Below the pieces are notes generated by a model. The model ran no database searches, had not been told where the DNA came from, and worked only from the letters and a program-made list of their open reading frames with translations. A program made the position numbers and the translations under genes. This document shows, in pieces, positions 8,297 through 17,876 of a stretch of DNA of 35,782 bases (position 1 is its first letter; every line of letters begins with the position of its first letter). This stretch comes from an uncultured Pseudomonadota bacterium (GTDB taxonomy: Bacteria > Pseudomonadota > Gammaproteobacteria > Enterobacterales > Succinivibrionaceae): NCBI GenBank assembly GCA_900319705.1, contig ONPL01000027.1, positions 1 to 35,782 of the forward strand, written 5' to 3'.

Positions 8297-9022
8297 TTAA
8301 CACATACCTCCGTTTATATTAATAACCTGTCTTGTTATATATGAAGCTCCGTCTGAAAACAGAAAAGAAACTGCTGATGCTATTTCGTCAGGTTGCCCGA
8401 GACGGCCAAGCGGAATCATTGGAATGATTTTTTCTTTGAGTTCTTCAGTCATGATATTTGTATCAATTGCTCCCGGTGCAATGCTGTTTACTGTTATTTT
8501 TCGCTTGGCAAGTTCTAGTGCCAGTGATTTTGTTGCGGCAATAATTCCCGCTTTGGATGCACTGTAGTTTGTCTGACCCCGGTTGCCTATGACTCCGGAA
8601 ACAGATGATATGCTGACTATGCGACCGCCGTCACGGAGTCTGATCATTGGCATTATGCAAGGGTTTAGAACGTTGTAAAACCCATTAAGGTTGGTATTTA
8701 TAACACTGGTCCATTCCTTGGACGTCATGGCCGGAAATGCGTTGTCTGCAGTTATACCGGCATTAGTTACTATCCCCCAGTATGCTCCGTTGGCGGAAAT
8801 ATCTGATTCTATGGCACTTCTGATTGCATTCTCATCAGTTATATCGGCTGAAATAACACTGACATCTCTTCCTGATTCTCTGATTTGGGCTGCTGTTTGA
8901 TTGGTGCTTGCAATACTTCTGTTACAGTGAAGAGTTAAATTGAATCCGTCCTGAGCCAGTTTTAAAGCTATTGCTCTGCCGATACCGGTTCCTGCTCCGG
9001 TTATAAGTACTCGATGGATCAT
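8297..9022 (-). CDS. apeQ: 3-oxoacyl-ACP reductase, APE type (ApeQ, FabG-like)
   Basis: A 241-residue short-chain dehydrogenase/reductase that reduces the 3-keto group after each condensation of the polyene chain. It has the dinucleotide-binding TGAGTGIG near the N-terminus, TNAGIT (NNAG-like), the catalytic Ser in SISSVSG, and YSASK carrying catalytic Tyr and Lys. The C-terminus ends in INGGMC like FabG. The start overlaps the apeP stop by ATGA, so translation is coupled. Confidence 0.94.
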   Translation of the reverse strand: MIHRVLITGAGTGIGRAIALKLAQDGFNLTLHCNRSIASTNQTAAQIRESGRDVSVISADITDENAIRSAIESDISANGAYWGIVTNAGITADNAFPAMTSKEWTSVINTNLNGFYNVLNPCIMPMIRLRDGGRIVSISSVSGVIGNRGQTNYSASKAGIIAATKSLALELAKRKITVNSIAPGAIDTNIMTEELKEKIIPMIPLGRLGQPDEIASAVSFLFSDGASYITRQVININGGMC

Positions 9023-9486
9023 GAATTTTCCTTTAGCGTTGTTGGAAGTGGAGCAAAAAGAGACAGTCTCGCCTCTGATATTATTTCGTTATTCATGGTG
9101 ACATACGCACTTACCTGTTTGTATTTATCATCTGAATACTCAACCGTTGCGTGTGCGATAAGGAATGTCCCCTTAGGCACAGATGCTTTTCTCATGTATT
9201 TAAAATTCCGGACAGACAGCAGAAGCCCTTTGTCAGGAGGTTGCAGATTATTGCCCAATATGGAATAGTATATGATTGCAGCAGCAGCCTGAGCCATGAC
9301 CTCTATCAGTGCAAACGCAGGAAGTGAACTGTCTTTTTCCAAAGCAACGTTGTAATTTTCCCCGACAGTAAGTCCGCATGATCCGGTGTACCGCGATGTA
9401 TCGCATTCCATAAGTCCGTCAATGAGTAGCATCGGCTGTCTATGCGGAATGATTTTCTGTATTCCTTCTCGATCAATAAGATACAT
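9019..9486 (-). CDS. apeP: 3-hydroxyacyl-ACP dehydratase, APE type (ApeP)
   Basis: A 155-residue hot-dog fold protein. The N-terminal IPHRQPMLLID is the FabZ/FabA-like motif with the catalytic-type histidine (His16), and ALIEVMAQAAAA forms the central helix. In studied APE systems ApeP works as a heterodimer with ApeI, and together they remove water so that double bonds accumulate. Here apeI is present at 15777-16136. The gene sits 15 bases after apeO and overlaps apeQ by 4 bases. Confidence 0.9.
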   Translation of the reverse strand: MYLIDREGIQKIIPHRQPMLLIDGLMECDTSRYTGSCGLTVGENYNVALEKDSSLPAFALIEVMAQAAAAIIYYSILGNNLQPPDKGLLLSVRNFKYMRKASVPKGTFLIAHATVEYSDDKYKQVSAYVTMNNEIISEARLSLFAPLPTTLKENS

Positions 9487-9501
9487 GATTCGTATATCTA
9501 C

Positions 9502-10665
9502 CTACAATTTAAATATTAGAGAAATATTGTTTCCGCCAAAAGCAAAAGAGTTTGAAATTATTATTTTTTTGTCTATTTTTCTGCCGGGTTCTGTTACTAG
9601 ATCTATACTATCAAACTCATCCCTATAGTCGCTTTCTTTATAGTTGTGATAAGGAAGAGCAAGGTTGTCTCTCAATATGAGGTAGCATATATAAGCTTCC
9701 ACAATACTAGCAGCACCAAGAGTATGACCAGTAAGATGTTTTGTTGATGAAACCGGGATCTTATTGCCGAAAACGGCGCAGATAGCATTTGCTTCCATTG
9801 AATCATTCAAAACAGTTCCGGTACCGTGTAGATTGGCATAACCTATATCCTGTGGGTGAATACCTGCCATTTTTATTGCTTTCTGCATTGCTTCTATAGC
9901 CATTTTTCCTGACGGTTCCGGTGCGGAAATATGATATGCATCTGAAGATGAGCCATATCCTATGAGCTTGACGGCATTTTCTGAAAGTTGCGTTTTTGAC
10001 GCTATTGCCAAACAGATTCCCTCTCCGATATTAATACCTTTTCGATTTTTATGGAACGGTATGCAATGCTCTCTTGAGAGGGCTCCCAGTGAATCAAAGC
10101 CGTTTACTGTTATTTTACTCAGCGAATCAGAACCGCCAACAATAACCGCATCACACAGGTTACTTTCCAGCAGTTGGCATGCGCTTATAAGAGCTCTTCC
10201 TGATGATGAGCATGCCGTTGCTATGGTATAGCATGGGGCGGTAAGCCGGTACTTTTTCTTGATGTATTTGGACAGACATCCGACTTCATACACTCTTTTG
10301 TCGAAAGGAAGTTTCAGATCCATCCGGTAGTTGTTTTGAGCTTTGTTTTCCACATCACTGATCGCCGAAGTGGACGTGCCGAGAACAACACCAACACGTG
10401 CGGCTCCAAACTGCTCAATGATATTTAGTATTACCGGTTCAAGTGTTTTAAGACACTGATCAATAAAAAGGATATTACGGCAACTTTCATTTTCTGTTGT
10501 ATCACCTATGAATGTCAGTTTCCCGAGTACAGAACTCTCGTTGTTCAGCAGGTATTCTGAATTTTGTATCAGGTATCTTGAATGGTTAAGCTGCAGTGAA
10601 TCTGCAGATTCTTCGTCGGTTGCCCCAAGACTCGATAATGCTACAAAATTATTTAGATAAATCAT
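9502..10665 (-). CDS. apeO: Beta-ketoacyl-ACP synthase, APE elongating KS (ApeO)
   Basis: A 387-residue ketosynthase that should elongate the aryl polyene chain with malonyl units. Catalytic residues are present: Cys152 in IATACSSSG, His280 in NLHGTGT and His314 in HLTGHTLGA. The C-terminus has NSFAFGGNNISLI. In characterised clusters this enzyme forms a KS:chain-length-factor pair with ApeC, found here at 19191-19883. Its start overlaps the exporter gene by 17 bases. No ApeN-like lipoprotein gene lies between it and apeM, where one usually sits. Confidence 0.9.
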   Translation of the reverse strand: MIYLNNFVALSSLGATDEESADSLQLNHSRYLIQNSEYLLNNESSVLGKLTFIGDTTENESCRNILFIDQCLKTLEPVILNIIEQFGAARVGVVLGTSTSAISDVENKAQNNYRMDLKLPFDKRVYEVGCLSKYIKKKYRLTAPCYTIATACSSSGRALISACQLLESNLCDAVIVGGSDSLSKITVNGFDSLGALSREHCIPFHKNRKGINIGEGICLAIASKTQLSENAVKLIGYGSSSDAYHISAPEPSGKMAIEAMQKAIKMAGIHPQDIGYANLHGTGTVLNDSMEANAICAVFGNKIPVSSTKHLTGHTLGAASIVEAYICYLILRDNLALPYHNYKESDYRDEFDSIDLVTEPGRKIDKKIIISNSFAFGGNNISLIFKL

Positions 10666-12913
10666 TTCTATGAAAAACCTTAAAACGTCCGAGTTCTATG
10701 ATAATGCTAGTTAGAAATACTGCAGGTAAACCAAACGACAGTGTTATTCCGAATGATTCGATAACTGGAGTTTTGGACAGACCTAGAATACCAAAAGATG
10801 CCTCTGTTGTTAATAGAGTAATTATTAAAGTGTGAAGTTTTGGAAGCGCTGATTCCTCTGTTGTATCATGGAAGAATATACAGTAGTCAGATCCTAGTCC
10901 TAGAAGCATGTACAGCGCAAGGGTGGTGAAAAGATTGAAATACGCATTGCCAAGAAAGTATTGCGCCATGAGTGCACATGATAAACCGGTCAGAATTGGA
11001 AGAACGAACTTTAATATTATCTGCCGGCCGAAGTAGAAGCCAAGAAAAATTGTAGCTAGCAATAAAGTAATCCCGAAGATTAGATCCAACTGCTGTCTGT
11101 AACTTTTAAATGCTTCGCTCCAATCCTGGCGTGTATCAAGTTTAATGATATCCTCATATGAGGATATTACCTCGGATGCACCAGGCTCGTCCTTTGCGAT
11201 TTTAAGCAGCAGACTGTTGTTGTTTATGAATAAATCGAGATTCATCGGGATGTTGGCTTCACTAATTGGTATATAATCATCAGTAATTCTTGTTTTACCG
11301 GTATCGATTTTAATACCGTATTCGGCGTATGTTTCAACAAGTTTCGGAAGCCATTTGCGGTAAAAATTCATGTTTTCACGCTGTCTGTTCAAAGATGGCA
11401 GGTATCTGCATGGAAAAAAAGAGTTACGGCTGTCTGTCAGAGAAATAAGCTGTTCACACAACTGCAGACTTTTATCCAATGATTCTCCGTTTATGATGTA
11501 CCATCCTAAATCAGTAGTATTGTGAAGAATCTGCTGAATTTCACGATCCATGGTTTGGAGGATTAAATCTTTTTTTTGCATGCTGGCAACATCATCATCA
11601 GGAACTAGTCGGCAAAGAGTGAAACAACCTCCGGCAATAAGCAACAAAGATACTGCAGCAAAGGATTTGAAGTTGGTTTTGCTACACCATCTTACTGCAG
11701 ATGAAATAAATATCGGTGTAGAGATCTTGTTTATATTCAGATAATCGGAAGCATTGATCAGTATGTATATGAATATGAAGGTGGTGATCAATGCGCATAT
11801 TGCGAATACAGCAAGTTCTTTGAGGACAATTAAATTTGTAAAACCTATAACGGCATATGCAATCAGACTCGTTATCAGTGCAATAAACAGCGGTTTTAAC
11901 AGAAATGAACTTTGGGTTTCTCTGGTTCTGCCGGATATAAAAAACAGTGAATGAATGTAATAATCAACGCATATTCCGATAAGCGTTGCTCCGAGAGTAA
12001 TAGCAAGAATATGTATGGAACCGAACAGCAGTTCGACAGTGAAAAAACCGTATAAAAAGGATAAACACATTGGAAAAACAGTGAGGAGTAGCGGTTTGAT
12101 GTTCCTGAAAGTTATTACATATAGAATAATTAGAAATATTATGGAAAAGACAGTGATCCTGGTTAAATCCTCAACTGAATTTTTCTGGGCGGAGTTAGCA
12201 AAGAAAATTCCTCCGGTATAGGTAAAGGAAATTCCTTTTTTTGTAAATCTATCCCTGAAATCTGCAAAAAAAGATGCCAACCGTTCCACTTCTGTGTTAT
12301 TTAGTTTTGTTGCGATGGTCAGATTAAACAGGTACGTCTTTTTAGAATTATGTTCAATATACAATAGCTTTCCATCTGATTTTAAGTCGCTACCAAAGTT
12401 ACTGAACATGGATCTTGCTGCAAGAAACGGATCATACTCTAGTTCTGAGGTTGTTACTGCGCTGAAGGGACTGAAGAGCGCATTCTGAACAAAATCTTTT
12501 ATTTTGTTTTCCATAGCAGGTTCATCACAGTTGCTGCATTTCAGTTCATCAGGAATAGAAACGAGGTATCTGTGGTTAAAATAAAATTTCAGAAGTTCGT
12601 TCTGATCATGGGTGGAGGTGAATTCAATCAGCTTGTTATTTTTGACATCATTCATGAACTCTTGGATGGAGTTCGTCAGAATGGTGTTATTACTGCCATG
12701 GGGATCGATGCTGATGGCAACAATTATCTGATTATGTATTTTTTTTATAAAGGGTGATGTAACTTTATCGTTGTTTATTTCATCTGGCAGTAAAGACTTT
12801 AATTCAAAATCAATATAATTGTCTCGATGATTCGCAAAAAATAATCCCGACAGAGATACAAGGATAATTATCATTGTGGAAAATAGATATATGGAGAATT
12901 TACGATTATTCAA
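10649..12913 (-). CDS. apeM: MMPL/RND-family exporter of the APE cluster (ApeM)
   Basis: A 754-residue inner-membrane protein of the MMPL branch of the RND superfamily, proposed to move the finished APE lipid toward the outer membrane. It has an N-terminal membrane segment (about 8-27), a large periplasmic loop, and a bundle of hydrophobic segments around 250-390. A second periplasmic loop and a second bundle around 605-745 follow, the usual two-fold repeat. LGATLIGICVDYYIHSLF and LLGLGSDYCIFFHDTTEE mark the equivalent TM4-like segments. It overlaps apeL by 8 bases upstream and apeO by 17 bases downstream. Confidence 0.88.
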   Translation of the reverse strand: MNNRKFSIYLFSTMIIILVSLSGLFFANHRDNYIDFELKSLLPDEINNDKVTSPFIKKIHNQIIVAISIDPHGSNNTILTNSIQEFMNDVKNNKLIEFTSTHDQNELLKFYFNHRYLVSIPDELKCSNCDEPAMENKIKDFVQNALFSPFSAVTTSELEYDPFLAARSMFSNFGSDLKSDGKLLYIEHNSKKTYLFNLTIATKLNNTEVERLASFFADFRDRFTKKGISFTYTGGIFFANSAQKNSVEDLTRITVFSIIFLIILYVITFRNIKPLLLTVFPMCLSFLYGFFTVELLFGSIHILAITLGATLIGICVDYYIHSLFFISGRTRETQSSFLLKPLFIALITSLIAYAVIGFTNLIVLKELAVFAICALITTFIFIYILINASDYLNINKISTPIFISSAVRWCSKTNFKSFAAVSLLLIAGGCFTLCRLVPDDDVASMQKKDLILQTMDREIQQILHNTTDLGWYIINGESLDKSLQLCEQLISLTDSRNSFFPCRYLPSLNRQRENMNFYRKWLPKLVETYAEYGIKIDTGKTRITDDYIPISEANIPMNLDLFINNNSLLLKIAKDEPGASEVISSYEDIIKLDTRQDWSEAFKSYRQQLDLIFGITLLLATIFLGFYFGRQIILKFVLPILTGLSCALMAQYFLGNAYFNLFTTLALYMLLGLGSDYCIFFHDTTEESALPKLHTLIITLLTTEASFGILGLSKTPVIESFGITLSFGLPAVFLTSIIIELGRFKVFHRNDLSK

Positions 12914-13547
12914 TGCACAAATCCTTCATTTCATGAACTTCAGCAGAAAGAACTGTCTGGTTATAAAATTCAATCAAGGTGAAACTATTATCTTTTTCCG
13001 CGATTTTTATTGATTTAATGAATGAATCACGTGATACGAGAGTGATGTTTTTTATTACCTGTTGCATTTCATCCCTTTTAGGGTATAGAACGATCTGATA
13101 TGTATCTGTATCTTCAAGTTTTTCTACTTCTGAACTGTACGATTCGTTCAATATGGTGCTGTTTCCGTTGAGAATAGTTAAAAATTCCTTCACTATCAAT
13201 CCGAAGCCGTTATTTCTATTCTCGGTCCGCATGGGATTGGCAACGTCGGTCTGAGCAATGTAACTGTTGAGTACGTTTCCTTGTTTGGTAATATACCATA
13301 GGCGGTTTACCGGCCTTTGGGTGATCCAGCATATTCCCTGATCCTGGGTTATTATTACATTACCTTCTGAACGGATGTTATGCTGCTCGTCAAAATATTT
13401 TGTCATGGAAAAATCAGATTTGAGTGCGGCAAATTTGTTGTGCAGCACCTGGCTGACAGAAATGTTAGAAGAATTGCTGCCGGGCATTGCATGCAGTACA
13501 TCGAGTGACAGTATGAATGAGACTAATATAACTACGATTTTATACAT
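12906..13547 (-). CDS. apeL: LolA-like outer-membrane carrier of the APE cluster (ApeL)
   Basis: A 213-residue exported protein with a signal peptide (MYKIVVILVSFILSLDVLHA, cut probably after HA). The LolA-type fold contains FSMTKYFDEQHNIRSEGNVI and GICWITQRPVNRLWYI. APE clusters encode such a LolA relative between the thioesterase and the exporter. By analogy with LolA it may carry the APE lipid or a lipoprotein through the periplasm. It overlaps apeK by 8 bases upstream and apeM by 8 bases downstream. Confidence 0.82.
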   Translation of the reverse strand: MYKIVVILVSFILSLDVLHAMPGSNSSNISVSQVLHNKFAALKSDFSMTKYFDEQHNIRSEGNVIITQDQGICWITQRPVNRLWYITKQGNVLNSYIAQTDVANPMRTENRNNGFGLIVKEFLTILNGNSTILNESYSSEVEKLEDTDTYQIVLYPKRDEMQQVIKNITLVSRDSFIKSIKIAEKDNSFTLIEFYNQTVLSAEVHEMKDLCIE

Positions 13548-13965
13548 TACTTATTTTCCCGAGGAATGATTCCACTGCTGAACGAAATGCTTCAGGCATT
13601 ATAAATTCCATTGATTTTGTTTCGTTGTTGAATGCTACCTGAACAGAAACAGATTTAAAACACACTCTACTGTTTGAGATGATTTTAAATCCGTGCACGA
13701 GCCTGTTTTCATATTCATCTAGAGTTGTTATAACTTCAAAATCGTCATCAACTTTAAGAGGATTAGTATACTTTGTTTTGATTTCGACAATGGGAAAGGC
13801 ATAATTGATCTCATGAATGCTTCTGTAGCTGAAATCTATCATCTGAAGAAATTCCCCACGTGCAACTTCCATGTACTTAAGATAATTACCATGCCAAACT
13901 ACACCCATTGGGTCGCAATCAAAAAAAGGCACTTTTTGTTTAGATGAAAATGTAAACAAACTCAT
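13540..13965 (-). CDS. apeK: 4-hydroxybenzoyl-CoA-type thioesterase (ApeK)
   Basis: A 141-residue hot-dog thioesterase. VPFFDCDPMGVVWHGNYLKY is the 4HBT signature with the catalytic aspartate, and EVARGEFL follows. In APE systems ApeK can release chains from the carrier protein, possibly as an editing enzyme. I chose the ATG at 13965, which overlaps the preceding gene's stop by ATGA. A longer frame to 13998 would need a TTG and adds residues unlike the family. Confidence 0.88.
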   Translation of the reverse strand: MSLFTFSSKQKVPFFDCDPMGVVWHGNYLKYMEVARGEFLQMIDFSYRSIHEINYAFPIVEIKTKYTNPLKVDDDFEVITTLDEYENRLVHGFKIISNSRVCFKSVSVQVAFNNETKSMEFIMPEAFRSAVESFLGKISNV

Positions 13966-14915
13966 TTTTGTTTCTGTGAATTTACAGGTTCCTGCCAAAA
14001 ATTGTAAAAATTAAACCAGTCATAGGGAGATTTTATAACCATTTCTTCAAGTTCTTGGATAAATCTTGATGCGAGTTGCTTTATTTCCTCTTCTCTGTTT
14101 TTTCGATCTCTGAGTTTGATTGGACCCCATTCGTTGAGATATGAATGATAACGGCCGTCACTGTAAATGTTATAAGACGTAAAAACAGGTGCATTCAGAA
14201 TGCCTGCCAGAATCCAAGGCCCCTGGGGAAGAAATGCTTTCTTCCCCAGAAATTCTACTTCTACGGTTTTTGATTCTGAACCGGTAATTCGATCTGCCAG
14301 AATTACAATCACCTCTCCCTTTTTTATTTTATCATCAAGTGTAAATATTGTTGATGGATCAATGTTATTTGATGGTATTAGATTAATATTACTGTTTGGA
14401 TCCAGTTTTTTCAGGTACTTCATGAATCGTTTGTTGTTGTTCATCCAGATAATAATATTCAGTTTGTTTTTGATTTGAAGGTGATTATTGATAGCTCTCA
14501 TCATTTCGATGTTGCCGATGTGTGCGCTTATTATGACTGATCCTGTGTTTTTGGTTGTCTGGATGACGAATCGTTCATGCGAATTGTCGACTGGTATAAC
14601 GTCCCTCATATCAAGCTTATTTTGCCATGATAAAAGCTGATCAAGAAAATTATTGCAAAAACGATTGATATGTTTAAGGGTTGAAAGATGTGGCAGACTG
14701 ATGTTGTTGACGGCTGCAAATTGTTTGAGGTTATCTAGGTACTGTTTTGATACTTTTCGTACAGAAGGATTGAGTAGCCATACGGTCAGCGCAATAAACC
14801 AGATGATTGTATGTGAAAAATGTTTACCAAGGTGTGTATGACACCATAACACAAAGTCAATACCCAAACCGAAAGTGCTTTCTTGTTTGCTTTGCCAGTT
14901 TGTACGAACTTTCAT
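13962..14915 (-). CDS. apeJ: LpxL/HtrB-type acyltransferase (acyltransferase half of ApeJ)
   Basis: A 317-residue lysophospholipid/lipid A acyltransferase-type protein. It begins NWQSKQESTFGLGIDF, the typical start of APE-cluster acyltransferases, and has a membrane segment near 38-50. The active-site motif is H-x4-E (HIGNIE), and QGPWILAG is conserved further on. In several APE clusters this domain is fused behind a family 2 glycosyltransferase in one ApeJ protein. Here the two are separate genes with 134 non-coding bases between them. It probably acylates the lipid anchor of the polyene. Confidence 0.85.
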   Translation of the reverse strand: MKVRTNWQSKQESTFGLGIDFVLWCHTHLGKHFSHTIIWFIALTVWLLNPSVRKVSKQYLDNLKQFAAVNNISLPHLSTLKHINRFCNNFLDQLLSWQNKLDMRDVIPVDNSHERFVIQTTKNTGSVIISAHIGNIEMMRAINNHLQIKNKLNIIIWMNNNKRFMKYLKKLDPNSNINLIPSNNIDPSTIFTLDDKIKKGEVIVILADRITGSESKTVEVEFLGKKAFLPQGPWILAGILNAPVFTSYNIYSDGRYHSYLNEWGPIKLRDRKNREEEIKQLASRFIQELEEMVIKSPYDWFNFYNFWQEPVNSQKQK

Positions 14916-15049
14916 AGAATATTATCTCTTGGTTTCTTTAGTTTATCGCTGTGGAGTTTATTATCGAACCTATATGACGATCTTATTCAAGAAATCTGAG
15001 TGTCGTCACTTATGCCGGAGGTTTTTACTGGATGTCAAACTGCCCACGG
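14916..15049 (-). other. Non-coding gap between the two ApeJ-like halves
   Basis: All three minus-strand frames are interrupted and no hairpin or promoter is convincing. In other clusters this position would encode the linker of a fused glycosyltransferase-acyltransferase. It is the second largest gap in an otherwise overlapping operon. Confidence 0.5.
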
Positions 15050-15784
15050 TCAAATGTAGGTCCGTCTGTGTACTTTTATGAAATTAAGGATTTTTTCTAT
15101 ACACAATTTTGTATGCATGACGGAAATTTCTATATTGTCCTTTATTGGAGAAAAATTGCTTATACCGTCTGCGGGATATTCAACAGATATATTGTAAAAT
15201 TTTAAATCAGTTCCGGACCAGTATAGTCTAACTAAAATTTCCGTGTCAAATGACATTCTGTTGCCTATACTTCTTTTGTTAAGCAAGGCTACAGTGTGTT
15301 CTAGAGGGTAAACTCTCAATCCGCACATCGAATCTATAATTTGCGGGAGCCCAAGTTCAACCGATACCCAGAAATGTGTCAGAAACCTTGCAATATACCT
15401 ATGTAAAGGAACATTGCGGTACTGTGGTCTCCCACATATGAGGACATGCGGTTCGGTTCTGGCATACCGGGCAAATTCGGAAACCTGCTTTATGTCCTGC
15501 TGACCGTCGGCATCAATCTGCAGAGCGTGGGTATAGCCAAGTCTGTGTGCCTCCAGGAATCCCTTTGTAACAGAATATCCCTTGCCCATGTTTTTATCGT
15601 TGCGGATTAATATTATATTTTCATCCTCAAGTTTTTTTAGTATATCTGACTGGGGTGTTGTATTGCCATCATCAACTATGAGAATTGGCAGGTTATGCTT
15701 TTTTAACAGACTGATGTTACCTGCAAGTGTATGAGCATGTCTGTAGCAAGGTATGACAATTATTAGTTTAAATTTATCATTCAT
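15050..15784 (-). CDS. apeJ: Family 2 glycosyltransferase (glycosyltransferase half of ApeJ)
   Basis: A 244-residue GT-A glycosyltransferase. The N-terminal IIVIPCYRH and ILIVDDGN form the nucleotide-sugar site. QIDADGQQ carries the metal-binding D-x-D, and YPADGISNFSP lies near the C-terminus. It is like dolichol-phosphate/undecaprenyl-type GT2 enzymes and the N-terminal part of fused ApeJ. It is thought to add the sugar that links the aryl polyene to its lipid anchor. It overlaps apeI by 8 bases. Confidence 0.87.
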   Translation of the reverse strand: MNDKFKLIIVIPCYRHAHTLAGNISLLKKHNLPILIVDDGNTTPQSDILKKLEDENIILIRNDKNMGKGYSVTKGFLEAHRLGYTHALQIDADGQQDIKQVSEFARYARTEPHVLICGRPQYRNVPLHRYIARFLTHFWVSVELGLPQIIDSMCGLRVYPLEHTVALLNKRSIGNRMSFDTEILVRLYWSGTDLKFYNISVEYPADGISNFSPIKDNIEISVMHTKLCIEKILNFIKVHRRTYI

Positions 15785-16136
15785 AATTAATTTTACCTTG
15801 GGAGCAAACTATTGTCGGAGCAGACGTATTTAGTTCGGAAATCCTGAATTTGATTTCGTGTCCAGTTTTAATTATGCAACACTGATAATGGCGATCGGGA
15901 ACGACTGTTTTGGAAAATTTTAATTGCGGAATGGTGTATTTTCTGTAATTCAAATCTATGTTCATGTACTGCCGCAAAAATTCTAGCACAAATGAAACGG
16001 ATGCAATTCCAGGAAGAATAGGATCTTTTTCAAAATGCCCCTTAAACCAGTCAATGTCTGGATTTGTAAAGAAATTTACATCAAGCTGTGAGTCGATTTC
16101 GGAAAAAACAACATTTTCAATGATTGGGTACTTCAT
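15777..16136 (-). CDS. apeI: 3-hydroxyacyl-ACP dehydratase-like protein (ApeI)
   Basis: A 119-residue hot-dog protein of the FabA/FabZ-like family. The core is WFKGHFEKDPILPGIA, with the GHF histidine and the LPG loop. In APE biosynthesis it pairs with ApeP to form the dehydratase. The ATG at 16136 is chosen because AGGAGAG lies about 8 bases upstream; a TTG at 16142 is the alternative. It overlaps the 3' end of apeH by 20 bases. Confidence 0.85.
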   Translation of the reverse strand: MKYPIIENVVFSEIDSQLDVNFFTNPDIDWFKGHFEKDPILPGIASVSFVLEFLRQYMNIDLNYRKYTIPQLKFSKTVVPDRHYQCCIIKTGHEIKFRISELNTSAPTIVCSQGKINYE

Positions 16137-17631
16137 TACCAAAACTCTCCTTGATTCGCTGATAATCTGTTTTCCCGTTAGGGGTTTGAGGTATTTCGTT
16201 TACTATAAGTATTTTTCTTGGCAAAGCGATCTGAATGATCCCGTGCAGACTTTTACGAATATGCATCAATAGTTTTCCTTTCGAATTATTCTTAAGAAAA
16301 CAGTTTCCTTGGTCAGAGAGAACTAACATCGCAACAGTGCATTCTCTGGCTGAATCGTAGCTTGGAACAACTGCACATTCTGATATAAAATCAAGATCTA
16401 GAAGGGCTTTTTCAATATCATCCAGTGATACCCTGTTATCTTCTATTTTGATAACTCTGCTTGTCCTTCCAAGAACTCGTAAATTCTGATTGCTGTTCAA
16501 TTCTATGAGATCTTCACTGACAAAAACAGCGTGTAATTCCCCCTTTGTGTCGGGTATGTTGAGTTTAAATTCATTTGGGATGTAATCAGATTCAAGGGCA
16601 AGTCTGCCTGAGCCTTCGTGCATGAGAATATTATTTCCGTTCAGGACATAGAAAGTATTACTGCCGTTCGGATGCATATATTTGTCAGAAGTCATAGTTA
16701 TCCTGTAGGCCATAACCCCGGTTTCTGTACTCCCCAAAATGTCTATTATCGGTTTACCGAAGTAATTTCTGACTACCTGAAATGCACGTTCATTTAATTT
16801 TCCGCCTGCTGAAACGGTTTGCTTTATATTCAGTTTGTTTTCAGAACTATCTAGCCGTTTCAGGAACCCCGGACTGGTTATAAGTATATATTTCTCTGTA
16901 TCATCAAATTTTTTAAGTTGTTCCTGATAGATGATCATTTGGTTATATGAGCATATATTGTTAAGAATTGGCAGTAAAAAACGGAATTCAATGCCGTAGG
17001 CATGGAAGTTGGGAACCGTTGATATTAATTTTAGATCATCCACGTCTTCAATTTTCTTGAGAATAAGATCATACAAAGTATAGTTTTCCCGATATAGGGA
17101 ATCCAATGTTCTAGATATTGCTTTTGGGGTGCCTGTGCTACCTGAAGTCATTTGGATAATTGTTTTTGCCAATTCTCTGCTTGGTTCATCGGCAATATAT
17201 TTTACCGCTTTTATAAAATCTAGATTTAAAGGGTTGTTACTTTTTCTCGGAGATAGCTTTATGAGGGGTTGGCTGATACCTGAAGGTAATCCGGCCGAAG
17301 TTTCTGAATTTTCTAGGAGGATACACAGTTTGTCATTGAGTATATTTTCGTAGTTCTCATACTTAAGACCGTTGGGCATAATAGGAATAAGCTCCAAACA
17401 CCAACAGGATATGAATGAGGAGAGAACAAAAAATGTATTATCAGAAACAATCAAAACTTTTTCTAGTTCAGACTGATTCTGTTTCAGTTCGGCAATATGC
17501 TCGAATATTTCACTTGCTTTGTATTTGACATCTTCCCATGAGTAAAAATAATCCAACTCCTGAAATAAAGGTCTGTTCCTGAGAGAACTATCGGTCAGGT
17601 TGAAAAAAATAGTTGAAGCTTTACGGTACAT
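16117..17631 (-). CDS. apeH: Aryl acid:ACP ligase, AMP-forming (ApeH)
   Basis: A 504-residue member of the ANL adenylating superfamily. The P-loop-like motif MTSGSTGTPKAISR is present, with DILGSTETG as the substrate/adenine motif. The hinge region has LGRTSRVIKIEDNRVS, and the C-terminal catalytic lysine is in TPNGKTDYQRI. In characterised APE clusters ApeH activates 4-hydroxybenzoate and loads it on the starter carrier protein ApeE. The source of that acid is not encoded in this window. It sits between apeF and apeI. Confidence 0.9.
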   Translation of the reverse strand: MYRKASTIFFNLTDSSLRNRPLFQELDYFYSWEDVKYKASEIFEHIAELKQNQSELEKVLIVSDNTFFVLSSFISCWCLELIPIMPNGLKYENYENILNDKLCILLENSETSAGLPSGISQPLIKLSPRKSNNPLNLDFIKAVKYIADEPSRELAKTIIQMTSGSTGTPKAISRTLDSLYRENYTLYDLILKKIEDVDDLKLISTVPNFHAYGIEFRFLLPILNNICSYNQMIIYQEQLKKFDDTEKYILITSPGFLKRLDSSENKLNIKQTVSAGGKLNERAFQVVRNYFGKPIIDILGSTETGVMAYRITMTSDKYMHPNGSNTFYVLNGNNILMHEGSGRLALESDYIPNEFKLNIPDTKGELHAVFVSEDLIELNSNQNLRVLGRTSRVIKIEDNRVSLDDIEKALLDLDFISECAVVPSYDSARECTVAMLVLSDQGNCFLKNNSKGKLLMHIRKSLHGIIQIALPRKILIVNEIPQTPNGKTDYQRIKESFGNEVPNH

Positions 17632-17863
17632 GTTTCTGAATCACTTCAACGATGTCGCGTACTGTCTTTACTGTTTTGAAATCGCTAGGTGTCAGTCTGC
17701 AGTTCAGAACTCGTTGAATGGATGATAGAATATCTATGGCATCAATTGAATCAAGATCTAAATCTGTTGCGATATTTGCATCTAGTGTAATGTCTTCTGG
17801 GTTGAGCTCAAAATTTTTTACAAGAACATTCTTTAACTGTTCAAATATTTCTTCGGTAGTCAT
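17621..17863 (-). CDS. apeF: Acyl carrier protein (ApeF)
   Basis: An 80-residue acyl carrier protein. The phosphopantetheine serine is Ser39 in DLDLDSIDAID. In APE systems one carrier holds the aryl starter and the other serves chain extension. I take the ATG at 17863, because AAGG lies 8 bases upstream and MTTEEIFEQL matches carrier-protein N-termini. The longer frame to 17902 adds 13 basic residues and would overlap apeE. The 3' end overlaps apeH. Confidence 0.9.
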   Translation of the reverse strand: MTTEEIFEQLKNVLVKNFELNPEDITLDANIATDLDLDSIDAIDILSSIQRVLNCRLTPSDFKTVKTVRDIVEVIQKHVP

Positions 17864-17876
17864 GCGTGGTACCTTT

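Noticed and set aside
13966..13998. Upstream TTG start of apeK
   Set aside because: The added residues do not fit the family, and the ATG at 13965 gives a normal ATGA overlap.
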